Assembly (NCBI GenBank): GCA_014728035.1
Contig: WJMJ01000046.1
Coordinates: 158,136-222,135, forward strand
Origin: Promethearchaeota archaeon
Lineage (GTDB): Archaea > Asgardarchaeota > Thorarchaeia > Thorarchaeales > Thorarchaeaceae
Length of the DNA: 64,000 bases
Direction: 5' to 3'
Shown here: piece after piece, positions 36,680-43,955 of the stretch
Position numbering within the stretch: position 1 is the first letter of the stretch
How the letters are laid out: every line of letters starts with the position of its first letter
The notes under the pieces: generated by a model
What the model was told of the DNA's origin: nothing
Database searches by the model: none
What the model saw: only the letters and a program-made list of their open reading frames with translations
Translations under genes and position numbers: made by a program

Positions 36680-36979
36680 ATGAGTATCACAATGTATAGC
36701 TATCTATTCTTGTATGATTGTAAACGAGCCAGGCAAACAAACGCAAGAAGAGTGGCATTCACAAAGGAGATCTACGGTTATTCATATTCATGGAAGACCA
36801 AGTCAGGGTTAAAACAAAAACGGAAGCAGGGATTGCTTGATCAATATGAAGGGGTAGAAGCAGTTTCAGATTCAGCAATTTTGGTACCCGAAGATTACTA
36901 TGGGATTTTTGAAAAACTGTTTCAGGAATATAATGATATCATGAATCTTCGGATATTCAGAGTAACGGAAGAAGTTTAG
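36680..36979 (+). CDS. Small conserved-looking protein of unknown function beside the origin
   Basis: A basic protein of 99 residues (start possibly the ATG at 36692, MYSYLFLYDC). The sequence YSYLFLYDCKRARQTNARRVAFTKEIYGY followed by SGLKQKRKQGLLDQYEGVEAVSDSAILVPEDYYG has the alternation of strands and helices expected of a folded alpha/beta protein. I do not recognise the family. Its stop codon overlaps the first GAACACGTGTTC palindrome of the predicted origin. Codon choice (A-ending) is of the left-arm type. Confidence 0.5.
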   Translation: MSITMYSYLFLYDCKRARQTNARRVAFTKEIYGYSYSWKTKSGLKQKRKQGLLDQYEGVEAVSDSAILVPEDYYGIFEKLFQEYNDIMNLRIFRVTEEV

Positions 36980-36990
36980 AACACGTGTTC
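36979..36990. promoter_or_regulatory. Palindrome GAACACGTGTTC, left side of origin
   Basis: A perfect copy of the 12-bp palindrome, 26 bases left of ORB2. Confidence 0.55.
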
Positions 36991-37016
36991 CAAATAATCA
37001 GAGTGTAGGAGGACCA

Positions 37017-37038
37017 CACCCCCTCATTTCCACTAGAA
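37017..37038 (-). promoter_or_regulatory. Origin recognition box-like element ORB2
   Basis: On the minus strand: TTCTAGTGGAAA followed by TGAGGGGGTG. It matches ORB3 in 18 of 22 positions and has the opposite orientation, its G-rich tail pointing away from the A/T-rich centre. Confidence 0.7.
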
Positions 37039-37162
37039 TAAGTAAAAATGGAGGTCAGCTAAAAAGAAATCTATAATTGTTGATAAAAATGGAGATAAAT
37101 TGAAAATGTACTAAAGTATATTTATACTTTTGGATAATTAATCTTAGCACGATCTTTATTCT

Positions 37163-37184
37163 TTCTACAGGAAATAAAGGGGTG
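37163..37184 (+). promoter_or_regulatory. Origin recognition box-like element ORB3
   Basis: On the plus strand: TTCTACAGGAAA followed by TAAAGGGGTG. It matches ORB1 in 19 of 22 positions. Together with ORB2 it brackets the A/T-rich stretch. Confidence 0.72.
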
Positions 37185-37197
37185 AATTGTATTTTAG

Positions 37198-37249
37198 AAC
37201 ATGTGGTCTAAATTCGTATTAATCGTATTACATATTAGAACACGTGTTC
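37198..37249. promoter_or_regulatory. Palindrome variant, 9-bp array and second palindrome, right side of origin
   Basis: GAACATGTGGTC (37198-37209, a variant) is followed by the array TATTAATCG TATTACATA (37217-37234) and a perfect GAACACGTGTTC (37238-37249). This interleaving places the array motif and the palindrome together beside the origin. The 17-mer GTATTAATCGTATTACA recurs at 49923. Confidence 0.55.
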
Positions 37250-37332
37250 TAATTAGGTTTCACCGGAAGACTGATACACTTTATTACCGGGAGGAACACA
37301 TCTCAAGAAATATCTCGATCGGAGGCTCAAAA

Positions 37333-39225
37333 TTGACAAAACCAAAGGAGTTACTTGAAGATTCAGAAGGAATAAAGAAACTTCTGTTAGCAAACGAGGC
37401 AATCGCTAGAGGAGTTGTGGAAGCCGGAGTACGATTGGTTGCATTATATCCCGGCACTCCTAGTAGTGAGATTGGAAATAATCTAACATTTATGGCTCCT
37501 CATATTCCAAATTTCTATTTTGAATTTAGTACAAATGAGAAGGTTGCTCTAGAAGTTGCTGGAGCGGCTGCAGTGGCTGGTGTACGTTCTATGATGGTCT
37601 GTAAAGGGCCTGGTCTTAATGTTGCGGCTGACCCATTTTTTTCATTGGCATATGTTGGTGTTCGTGGTGGAATGGTTATCGTTGTTGCTGATGATCCCAG
37701 TATGTGGAGTTCTCAAAATGAGAATGATAGTCGTTACTATGCGTTGATGGGAAATATGCCTATGATAGAACCTGCTGATCCAGCTGAAGCAAAGTCCTTA
37801 CTTCTCGAAGCCTACAAACTATCAGAGGAATTGGAGCTCCCTGTTCTTTTCAGAACCACTACAAGGGTAAATCATACAAGAGCTCCGGTTGAATTTGGAA
37901 AGATTCCAAAACTGTCTGATAAGGTTGAATTTGACAAAGAACCTTATCGATTTGTTCCAATTCCAGCTGTAGCTAGAAAGAGACATCCTTGGCTTCTTGA
38001 CCAAATCGCAAAAGCAAAAGAGATTGCTGAAGAATCATCCTTGAATTTCGTAGAGGGGTCTGGCGAACTAGGAATTATTACTTCAGGTGTTTCTTTCAAT
38101 TACGTCCGCGAAGCATTGGAGTCGCTTGAGTTGGAAGCTGAGATACTAAAGCTAGGAATTACCCATCCTGTTCCGGAAAATATGATCAAGTCATTTCTAA
38201 CTAAACACAAACGTGTTGTAATTGTAGAAGAACTCGAACCGTTTCTTGAAACTCATAGTCGCCGCATCGCACAACGCGATAACATTATGGTTGAAATTCT
38301 AGGCAAAGAGCAAGGTTACTTCTCTCGAACTTTTGAATATAGTCCTCGAATTGTCATTGAAGCTCTTGCAAAGATTATTAGTCGTAATACAAGTATTAAT
38401 TGGGACGATATTGAAGAAAAGGAGAAATCTCTTCCTGATTTACCTCCACGCCCACCCTTACTCTGTGCGGGATGTCCACATCGTGCTACATACTATGCTA
38501 TACGAACCGCTACTAGAGGTAAAGCAATCTATCCTTCTGATATTGGATGCTATACTCTTAGTATTGCTCCACCTTTGGAAACCGCAGATATTCTCTTTGA
38601 TATGGGTTCATCTATTACTACTGCTTGTGGTTTATCTCAAGTGACAGACCAAGATGTAGTCTGTACCATAGGTGATAGTACCTTCTTTGCATCAGGTCTT
38701 CCAGGTGTAGTAAATGCTGTGTACAATCATCATCCTATCAGTATTGTAGTATTAGATAATCGTACTACCGCAATGACGGGCCATCAACCTCATCCTGGTA
38801 CCGGTGTTACTGGAATGCAAGAAAAAGTACCTCCCTCTGATATATCTGAGGTGTGCACAGGTCTCGGAGTTAAATATGTGAAAGTTATTGATCCCTTGGA
38901 GTCAGTTGTTGACCTTGTAAAAGAAATTAGAGAAATGGTTTCTTGGACTAAGGAGAACAGAGCACCTGCGGTGCTAGTTTCAAAAGCACCTTGTGCACTA
39001 TTAACCGCGTCAGAACGTCGACGTACAGGTGAATATCCTCCAATATATTTTGTAGATTCTGATGTCTGTAACTCTTGCAAAAGATGTCTTAATCGACTAT
39101 CTTGTCCTGCCATGTATTTGGACCCCGAAACTGATAAAGCTGTAATAGATGAAACGCTGTGTAATTTGTGTGGGACTTGTGTTTCGGTTTGTCCCCAAGG
39201 AGCAATAAAACAGGAGGAAGAATAA
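37333..39225 (+). CDS. iorA: Indolepyruvate ferredoxin oxidoreductase, alpha subunit
   Basis: The enzyme oxidatively decarboxylates aryl pyruvates from aromatic amino acids to aryl acetyl-CoA, reducing ferredoxin. The 630-residue protein has the pyrimidine-binding part (YPGTPSSEIG), the thiamine-diphosphate part (LCAGCPHRATYYAIR...SDIGCYTLSI, GDSTFFASG) and C-terminal ferredoxin-type cysteines CNSCKRCLNRLSCP and CNLCGTCVSVCP. I take the TTG at 37333, which has GGAGG 7 bases upstream; the open frame from 37201 would translate the origin region. It is followed by iorB. Codon use is T-ending, the right-arm type. Confidence 0.95.
   Translation: MTKPKELLEDSEGIKKLLLANEAIARGVVEAGVRLVALYPGTPSSEIGNNLTFMAPHIPNFYFEFSTNEKVALEVAGAAAVAGVRSMMVCKGPGLNVAADPFFSLAYVGVRGGMVIVVADDPSMWSSQNENDSRYYALMGNMPMIEPADPAEAKSLLLEAYKLSEELELPVLFRTTTRVNHTRAPVEFGKIPKLSDKVEFDKEPYRFVPIPAVARKRHPWLLDQIAKAKEIAEESSLNFVEGSGELGIITSGVSFNYVREALESLELEAEILKLGITHPVPENMIKSFLTKHKRVVIVEELEPFLETHSRRIAQRDNIMVEILGKEQGYFSRTFEYSPRIVIEALAKIISRNTSINWDDIEEKEKSLPDLPPRPPLLCAGCPHRATYYAIRTATRGKAIYPSDIGCYTLSIAPPLETADILFDMGSSITTACGLSQVTDQDVVCTIGDSTFFASGLPGVVNAVYNHHPISIVVLDNRTTAMTGHQPHPGTGVTGMQEKVPPSDISEVCTGLGVKYVKVIDPLESVVDLVKEIREMVSWTKENRAPAVLVSKAPCALLTASERRRTGEYPPIYFVDSDVCNSCKRCLNRLSCPAMYLDPETDKAVIDETLCNLCGTCVSVCPQGAIKQEEE
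38376..38402. repeat. 9-bp-period array, 3 units, within iorA
   Basis: TATTAGTCG TAATACAAG TATTAATTG: three consecutive 9-bp units in coding sequence; 9 bp equals three codons, so reading frame is kept. Confidence 0.6.
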
Positions 39226-39226
39226 G

Positions 39227-39847
39227 ATGTCGGGTGATACACGTAATACAATTAATATCGTGATTTCTGGAGTTGGCGGTCAAGGAGTTTTGACTCTTGC
39301 TGAAATCTTAGCAAAGACTGCACTAGCCAGTTCTCACAATGTACGAGTTGGAGAAATTCATGGAATGGCCCAAAGAGGGGGACATGTTGTATGTACTGTT
39401 CGCATTGGTCCAAATGCACATGGTCCTATTGTGGATCCGGGAACTGCAGATCTCCTAGTTGGATTCGAACCTGTTGAAACTTTGAGGGAGATTTCTTCCA
39501 TTAAACAAGATGGATATGTTCTACTGAGTACCCATGTCCAATATCCAGTATCTGTTTCAATGGGCAAATCAGAATATCCCTCTCAAAAGGAAATTCTTTC
39601 GGAGCTCAATAAGTTTACACCAAACATCTTTGAGATTGATGCTATGAAATTTGCAAAAAAGGCAGGAAGTAGTAGGTCTCTCAACATGGTTATGTTGGGA
39701 GCTATAATTGGAACTGGACTTACTCCTTTGACGAAACAAGCAGCTATAGAATCGGTAACATCTGCATTTTCGAAACGGTTTGAACCTATTAATAGTAGAG
39801 CTGTTGAATTGGGATTTGAGGAAATATCGAAGCAGTTCACTAAGTGA
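39227..39847 (+). CDS. iorB: Indolepyruvate ferredoxin oxidoreductase, beta subunit
   Basis: Gamma-type 2-oxoacid oxidoreductase subunit of 206 residues with ISGVGGQGVLTLAEILAKTAL near the start and VGEIHGMAQRGGHVVCTVRIG, the family signature. It pairs with IorA, whose stop lies one base upstream, with GAGGAAG as Shine-Dalgarno sequence inside the iorA end. Its first codons contain a 9-bp-period array (39235-39261). Confidence 0.94.
   Translation: MSGDTRNTINIVISGVGGQGVLTLAEILAKTALASSHNVRVGEIHGMAQRGGHVVCTVRIGPNAHGPIVDPGTADLLVGFEPVETLREISSIKQDGYVLLSTHVQYPVSVSMGKSEYPSQKEILSELNKFTPNIFEIDAMKFAKKAGSSRSLNMVMLGAIIGTGLTPLTKQAAIESVTSAFSKRFEPINSRAVELGFEEISKQFTK
39235..39261. repeat. 9-bp-period array, 3 units, at the start of iorB
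   Basis: TGATACACG TAATACAAT TAATATCGT lie in the first codons of iorB, in the N-terminal extension before the conserved domain. Confidence 0.6.
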
Positions 39848-39850
39848 AAT

Positions 39851-39877
39851 TATTAGTTGTAATACACATATTAGGGG
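39851..39877. repeat. 9-bp-period array, 3 units, between iorB and hypF
   Basis: TATTAGTTG TAATACACA TATTAGGGG, spanning the 23-base gap between the two convergent genes. Confidence 0.7.
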
Positions 39878-42225
39878 CAGACATGTCTAGCAGCTGCAAC
39901 GGCAATCTGCCCTATTGATATTCCTCCATCACCCGGTGGAACTCGTTTGTGAATCAAAGGTTTGTATCCATTTTCTTCTACTATTTGGATGATTGTAGAA
40001 GTGATGATTCTGTTTAGAGCAACACCTCCTGAGAAACCTATGTATTCAGTGTCATTTTCTTCAGATGCATTTATTGCTATTTGTGCAAGTCCTTCTCCTA
40101 TAGTTTTTTGAGCAGAATAGGCAAGATTCTCAATTGCGGATCCTTCTTGTTTCTTCTCAATTATTTCTTGAAACATGGTTCTTATATCGAGTGTTTTCCC
40201 TCCATTTTTGAATGCTGGACCTAATCGCAAGTCGCTCTCTTTAGCAGCTGCTTCTAGTTTCATAGGACACTCTCCGTCGTAAGTGTTTTCAGAACATATT
40301 CCCAAAGCTAATGCTACTGCATCCAAATATCTTCCCACACTGGAACTCGATATTGAATTGATTCTTTTAGAAATTACTTTTTGTAATAATTGTATTACAT
40401 CAACTGAAGATTCTTGATTTGGTGCAACTTTTACCTTATGCGTCAACTCATGAATTTTTTCAGCATCCATATTATTTGCTAGTAATCCAATGAATGGTCT
40501 AATTGGATATCTCGCTGAGAGGTCGCCTCCAGGATATATCACCTGATCTACATTTCCATATTTCTTGAAATCTTTCAAACCACCGACCAGTACCTCTCCT
40601 CCCCACGCACTTCCATCAGAACCGTATCCATATCCGTCAGCAGTAATACAAGTAATATTTGTATTAATATCTAATCTGTGGTCAACTATAATTGAGGCTA
40701 AGTGCGCATGATGATGTTGAACTTTATACAGCGGAACTCTATGATGTTTGCTAAAATCTGAAGCAAATTCTGAACTCAAGAATTGTGGGTGTAGGTCACA
40801 TGCTATTCCCTCTATTTTGCTAACACCCAAAATATTCATCAAATTATTCAATGAAGCTTCCAAAAATTTTAGACTCTCTATTTTATCCGTGTCTCCAATA
40901 TGCTGTGTTGAATAAATAGCACCTGCTTTCAAAACAGCACCTGTTGCTTTTTCTTCAGGACCTACCGAGAGAAGAGAGAATCCATCCCATTCCTTAGACA
41001 ATAAAATTGGTTCAGGTACATATCCTCTAGCTCTGCGAATGAATACTGGTTGTTCCTTGGTTACGAACTTCAAAACTGAGTCATCAACGCGTTGATGAAT
41101 TTGTCTGTTATGTGTCAGTACGTAATCTGCAATATTTTTCAATTCTGACTTAATTCTTTCAGGATCAATATACATTGGAATCGATGTAGGATTTGCGCTT
41201 GTCATAACAAAAGCTGGCTCATCTGAATTTTGGAACATCAAATAATGCATTGGTGAATATGGCAACATTACTCCTATTGTATTGAGTTCTGGTGCAATCA
41301 GATTTAATGACTCTATTGGTATTACATTTATTGTTCGTAATACATCATAGTCTTCTTTCAATCTAATTAGGACTATTGGTCTTTTCCATGATCTAAGAAG
41401 TTGGGCTTCATGTATGCTAACATCACAAATTCTTTGCAGTGTTTCTAAATCGCGAATCATTATTGCAAAAGGTCTTTGATATCTTTTCTTTCTCTCTCGC
41501 AGCTTTTCTATTGGTTTAGGTGTTGATGTTTTTGTTACGAGATGTGTTCCTGAAATCCCTTGTATTGCAACAATCAATCCTTTATCAAGTATTTTCATTG
41601 TTCTCTCAATAAGATTTGTTTTACTAGTCTTTCCATCAATGAGTGAAGTTAGTGTATATCTTGGTCCACATTTTTCACAGGCAGTTGTTTGTGCATGATA
41701 TCTTCTATCCATTGGGTTTGTATAACCTTTATTACACGTATTACAAAGAGGGAATTCTCTCATTGTTGTATTAGGTCTATCGTATGGTAGGTCTTCAATT
41801 GTTGAATAACGAGGACCACATGCTGCACAAGAGGTGAATGGATAACTTCTCCACCTTGAATTTGGATCAGTCAAGTCCGAAACACATTGAGGACAAATTG
41901 CAATATCTGGAGGTATTTCTGGAATTGCACTGGGCGTCTTTTTCTCGGATGATTTTATTATTTCAAAATCTGTGTATCTTTCTTTGCTTTTAACCCACTC
42001 CAATTGAAATGATTCTATTCGTGATATCGATGGTGGATTATTTTTAATTTCCTGTGCTAGCTTTTGTATTTTGGACCTATTTCCCTGAACTGAAATTCTT
42101 ACTCCTGCATCCCCAAGATTGAGAACGTAACCCTTCAATCCCAGTTTCTTTGCAAATCTATACACAAAAGGTCTGAATCCAACTCCTTGGACAACCCCTG
42201 TTATATGAATCTCAGCTTCAATCAA
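39871..42225 (-). CDS. hypF: Carbamoyltransferase HypF (hydrogenase maturation)
   Basis: HypF makes the thiocarboxamide that becomes the CN ligand of [NiFe]-hydrogenases. The 784-residue protein has an N-terminal acylphosphatase domain (GVVQGVGFRPFVYRFA), two HypF zinc fingers (CPQC...CAAC and CNTC...CEKC), a YrdC-like domain around residues 200-380 and a C-terminal Kae1-like domain with KVQHHHAHLAS and the YGSDGSAWGGE segment. No other hyp or hydrogenase gene is in the window. The TTG start has GGTGAC 6 bases upstream. Three 9-bp-period arrays lie inside the gene. Confidence 0.95.
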   Translation of the reverse strand: MIEAEIHITGVVQGVGFRPFVYRFAKKLGLKGYVLNLGDAGVRISVQGNRSKIQKLAQEIKNNPPSISRIESFQLEWVKSKERYTDFEIIKSSEKKTPSAIPEIPPDIAICPQCVSDLTDPNSRWRSYPFTSCAACGPRYSTIEDLPYDRPNTTMREFPLCNTCNKGYTNPMDRRYHAQTTACEKCGPRYTLTSLIDGKTSKTNLIERTMKILDKGLIVAIQGISGTHLVTKTSTPKPIEKLRERKKRYQRPFAIMIRDLETLQRICDVSIHEAQLLRSWKRPIVLIRLKEDYDVLRTINVIPIESLNLIAPELNTIGVMLPYSPMHYLMFQNSDEPAFVMTSANPTSIPMYIDPERIKSELKNIADYVLTHNRQIHQRVDDSVLKFVTKEQPVFIRRARGYVPEPILLSKEWDGFSLLSVGPEEKATGAVLKAGAIYSTQHIGDTDKIESLKFLEASLNNLMNILGVSKIEGIACDLHPQFLSSEFASDFSKHHRVPLYKVQHHHAHLASIIVDHRLDINTNITCITADGYGYGSDGSAWGGEVLVGGLKDFKKYGNVDQVIYPGGDLSARYPIRPFIGLLANNMDAEKIHELTHKVKVAPNQESSVDVIQLLQKVISKRINSISSSSVGRYLDAVALALGICSENTYDGECPMKLEAAAKESDLRLGPAFKNGGKTLDIRTMFQEIIEKKQEGSAIENLAYSAQKTIGEGLAQIAINASEENDTEYIGFSGGVALNRIITSTIIQIVEENGYKPLIHKRVPPGDGGISIGQIAVAAARHVCP
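40384..40401. repeat. 9-bp-period array, 2 units, within hypF
   Basis: TAATAATTG TATTACATC in the coding sequence. Confidence 0.5.
40644..40670. repeat. 9-bp-period array, 3 units, within hypF
   Basis: TAATACAAG TAATATTTG TATTAATAT; the first two units equal those of the intergenic arrays at 42787 and 45169. Confidence 0.6.
41320..41346. repeat. 9-bp-period array, 3 units, within hypF
   Basis: TATTACATT TATTGTTCG TAATACATC in the coding sequence. A further two-unit array, TATTACACG TATTACAAA, is at 41730-41747, where it overlaps zinc-finger codons. Confidence 0.55.
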
Positions 42226-42289
42226 TTTTCAGTCACCTGTTTATCGTATAGAATGAAAAAATATTAACTCGATGAAGTAACAAATAATG

Positions 42290-42316
42290 TATTGCAAATA
42301 ATACTAGTAATACATT
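42290..42316. repeat. 9-bp-period array, 3 units, upstream of hypF
   Basis: TATTGCAAA TAATACTAG TAATACATT, in the 130-bp divergent gap between hypF and the gene at 42356, where promoters of both genes must lie. Confidence 0.7.
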
Positions 42317-42355
42317 TTTCTATATGTCTTCTTAAGCACTAGTCTGTACATATTG

Positions 42356-42781
42356 ATGATAAAAGTGCGGTCCAATAGTGATCAACAAGACTCGATATAT
42401 TATGAACCTAAGACAACTCCTTCTATTCTTGCATCGATTCCAGATTGTTTGCGGATGATTCTTATGGATTCAGTTGAGAAATCTAAGGTTTCAAGAAAAT
42501 CTATTCTGGTTTCAAGTAATAGTTTAGCCAATCGGTTCATTCTGGATCGCTGGGATATAAGACCGTCTCAAAGAAGACGATATCGCAATCTATTTTCTAA
42601 GATTCGAAAACGATGCCGTAAGATATTCCAGTATCATTTAGCCCGAGGTCGTATTGAATGGACTGATAAATCAGATTCTTATCTACTAGGAGTTTTCAAA
42701 TTCGATGAGGTTCGGGGAAATTTAATTCTTGGATTTGTTCCCATCAGTAAAGACCAAGAATGGACAATGAAACCAAAATAG
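42356..42781 (+). CDS. Unrecognised basic protein
   Basis: A 141-residue protein (TTG at 42353 is an alternative start). It is rich in Arg, Lys and Ser, with a central basic segment RPSQRRRYRNLFSKIRKRCRKIFQYHLARGRIEW and a C-terminal strand set (SYLLGVFKFDEVRGNLILGFVPI). No membrane segment or known motif is visible. The basic centre would suit nucleic-acid binding, but that is only inference. It is flanked on both sides by 9-bp-period arrays and is followed by two more unrecognised genes on the same strand. Confidence 0.5.
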   Translation: MIKVRSNSDQQDSIYYEPKTTPSILASIPDCLRMILMDSVEKSKVSRKSILVSSNSLANRFILDRWDIRPSQRRRYRNLFSKIRKRCRKIFQYHLARGRIEWTDKSDSYLLGVFKFDEVRGNLILGFVPISKDQEWTMKPK

Positions 42782-42786
42782 TGCTG

Positions 42787-42813
42787 TAATACAAGTAATA
42801 TTACTAATACTAT
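42787..42813. repeat. 9-bp-period array, 3 units, downstream of the gene at 42356
   Basis: TAATACAAG TAATATTAC TAATACTAT, starting 6 bases after the stop codon. Confidence 0.72.
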
Positions 42814-42983
42814 GCTCTTCTCATTTTCAAATATGTTTATCAGGAATCATGTATACGAAAGTGTATCCGTATAGAAACCCTGAACGCCGTATTATTTAAA
42901 ACGCCTAATATCTCTTTAAAGTGAAATATGGGCACTAATAGGCCTTATTTAGATGAGCTGTTTTCTTCAATGAGCTGAACAAA

Positions 42984-43526
42984 ATGAAAAGCAATAAAGA
43001 CACCTTTGACAAGAAAGAAATTTTGAATCTTGCAAAAAATGCACGTCAGGTTTTAAGTGAACCAATTTTACAGGTTCTACTCAAAGAATCAACTTTGACT
43101 GAAACTCAGTTAGAAACATTATTGATTGATTTGCTTGTAGAAGATAATCTTGGAAGTCATATCCCATATGACGAAAAAGCATCTTTAAGATCCGTAGATA
43201 GAAAGAAACGTAAAGGCGTTTCGAGAGGTTCTTTTAATCGTACATTGCGCCAAGCAAGAAAGAATGTGACCAAGAGCATCTATACAATGTTGTTACTTGC
43301 TTATCTTGGTTTATTTGAAATCTCTATATTTCGTCCTTTTGAGGAGGTCGCAGGAAAAATTGCCAATTATAGGAATATTCGTTCTGTTTTATCGGGTAAA
43401 CAGGATTTGAGCAAAGAAGAGGTTGAGAGCTTTCGAACCTCTGAAAAGATGATTCAAGATGCTATTCAAGAATTAATTTCACCACTTTCTTTAAAGAGCG
43501 AGCTCTCTAAACGAAAATCAGATTAA
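42984..43526 (+). CDS. Unrecognised helical protein
   Basis: A 180-residue, mostly helical protein. The first part (KEILNLAKNARQVLSEPILQVLLKESTLTETQLETLLIDLLVED) suggests a helical bundle; a central basic segment (SVDRKKRKGVSRGSFNRTLRQARKNVTKSIYTMLLLAYLGLFE) resembles a helix-turn-helix-like or winged-helix core, as in proteins that sense or bind DNA; the C terminus is again helical and charged. I do not recognise a named family. It is flanked by 9-bp-period arrays at 42787 and 43529. Confidence 0.5.
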   Translation: MKSNKDTFDKKEILNLAKNARQVLSEPILQVLLKESTLTETQLETLLIDLLVEDNLGSHIPYDEKASLRSVDRKKRKGVSRGSFNRTLRQARKNVTKSIYTMLLLAYLGLFEISIFRPFEEVAGKIANYRNIRSVLSGKQDLSKEEVESFRTSEKMIQDAIQELISPLSLKSELSKRKSD

Positions 43527-43528
43527 TG

Positions 43529-43555
43529 TAATACAATAAATACAACTATTAGAAT
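43529..43555. repeat. 9-bp-period array, 3 units, after the gene at 42984
   Basis: TAATACAAT AAATACAAC TATTAGAAT, starting 2 bases after the stop codon. Confidence 0.7.
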
Positions 43556-43634
43556 TCAAAATTTATTTGGATGTGCTTTTGACAGTATACTTACTTTATT
43601 GATCTGTTATTCCATTAAATAGAAAAAGAATAAA

Positions 43635-43848
43635 CGGCACGAGCATGTCATGACATTCCATTGAATCGGTTTATTCGATTCATCGTAGTCATCTTTGGAG
43701 GTATTGCGTGAGGAGATAGAGATGAAAACGACAGGCCGAACAATGGACTTGAAAATCCATATGCCGAACCAATGTCATAATCATGACATACTCATTCTAG
43801 TATGTGAACATAGTTATACATAGTTCTAATCTTAGAACGGGGTTTTTT
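43635..43848 (+). ncRNA. Candidate structured RNA ending in a hairpin plus T7
   Basis: The 429-bp gap 43527-43955 contains a series of inverted repeats: ATGTCATGACAT (a perfect 12-bp palindrome, 43646-43657), GAATCG/CGATTC, ATGGA/TCCAT, a second ATGTCA/TGACAT pair near 43772-43789, CATACT/AGTATG, and finally GTTCTA-ATCT-TAGAAC followed by GGGG and seven T residues. Such a density of stems ending in a terminator-like element suggests a transcribed small RNA. A TATA-like ATTAAATAG lies around 43614. I do not recognise a known RNA family. Confidence 0.4.
43822..43848 (+). terminator. Hairpin with T-run, possible terminator
   Basis: GTTCTA and TAGAAC form a 6-bp stem with a 4-base loop, followed by GGGG and TTTTTTT. 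A T-run after a hairpin can end archaeal transcripts. Confidence 0.45.
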
Positions 43849-43884
43849 TCATGATTTTTTACAGGAATTGACAGTAAGTTACTG

Positions 43885-43911
43885 TATTACAATTAATAGT
43901 GCTATCACACA
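43885..43911. repeat. 9-bp-period array, 3 units, before the gene at 43956
   Basis: TATTACAAT TAATAGTGC TATCACACA, 45 bases upstream of the start codon. Confidence 0.65.
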
Positions 43912-43955
43912 AATAAGATTTAAGAAAAATCTATACTTCTATATCCTGGTGTTAT

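Larger units (their letters stand above)
36980..37332. other. Predicted replication origin (oriC)
   Basis: This 353-bp noncoding gap holds an inverted pair of origin recognition box-like elements (37017-37038, minus orientation; 37163-37184, plus orientation) separated by about 125 bp of A/T-rich DNA that could unwind. Palindromes GAACACGTGTTC lie on both outer sides (36979 and 37238), with a variant at 37198. Third-codon-position bias reverses here: genes on the plus strand prefer A-ending codons to the left and T-ending codons to the right, and minus-strand genes do the reverse. This is what an origin of bidirectional replication would produce. Confidence 0.75.

Noticed and set aside
37201..37332. 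N-terminal extension of IorA read from 37201
   Set aside because: It would translate the ORB and palindrome region, has no family resemblance, and a GGAGG lies 7 bases before the TTG at 37333.
38790..39251. Minus-strand frame opposite the iorA 3' end
   Set aside because: It lies entirely antisense to well-conserved ferredoxin and thiamine-diphosphate domains and has no independent support.
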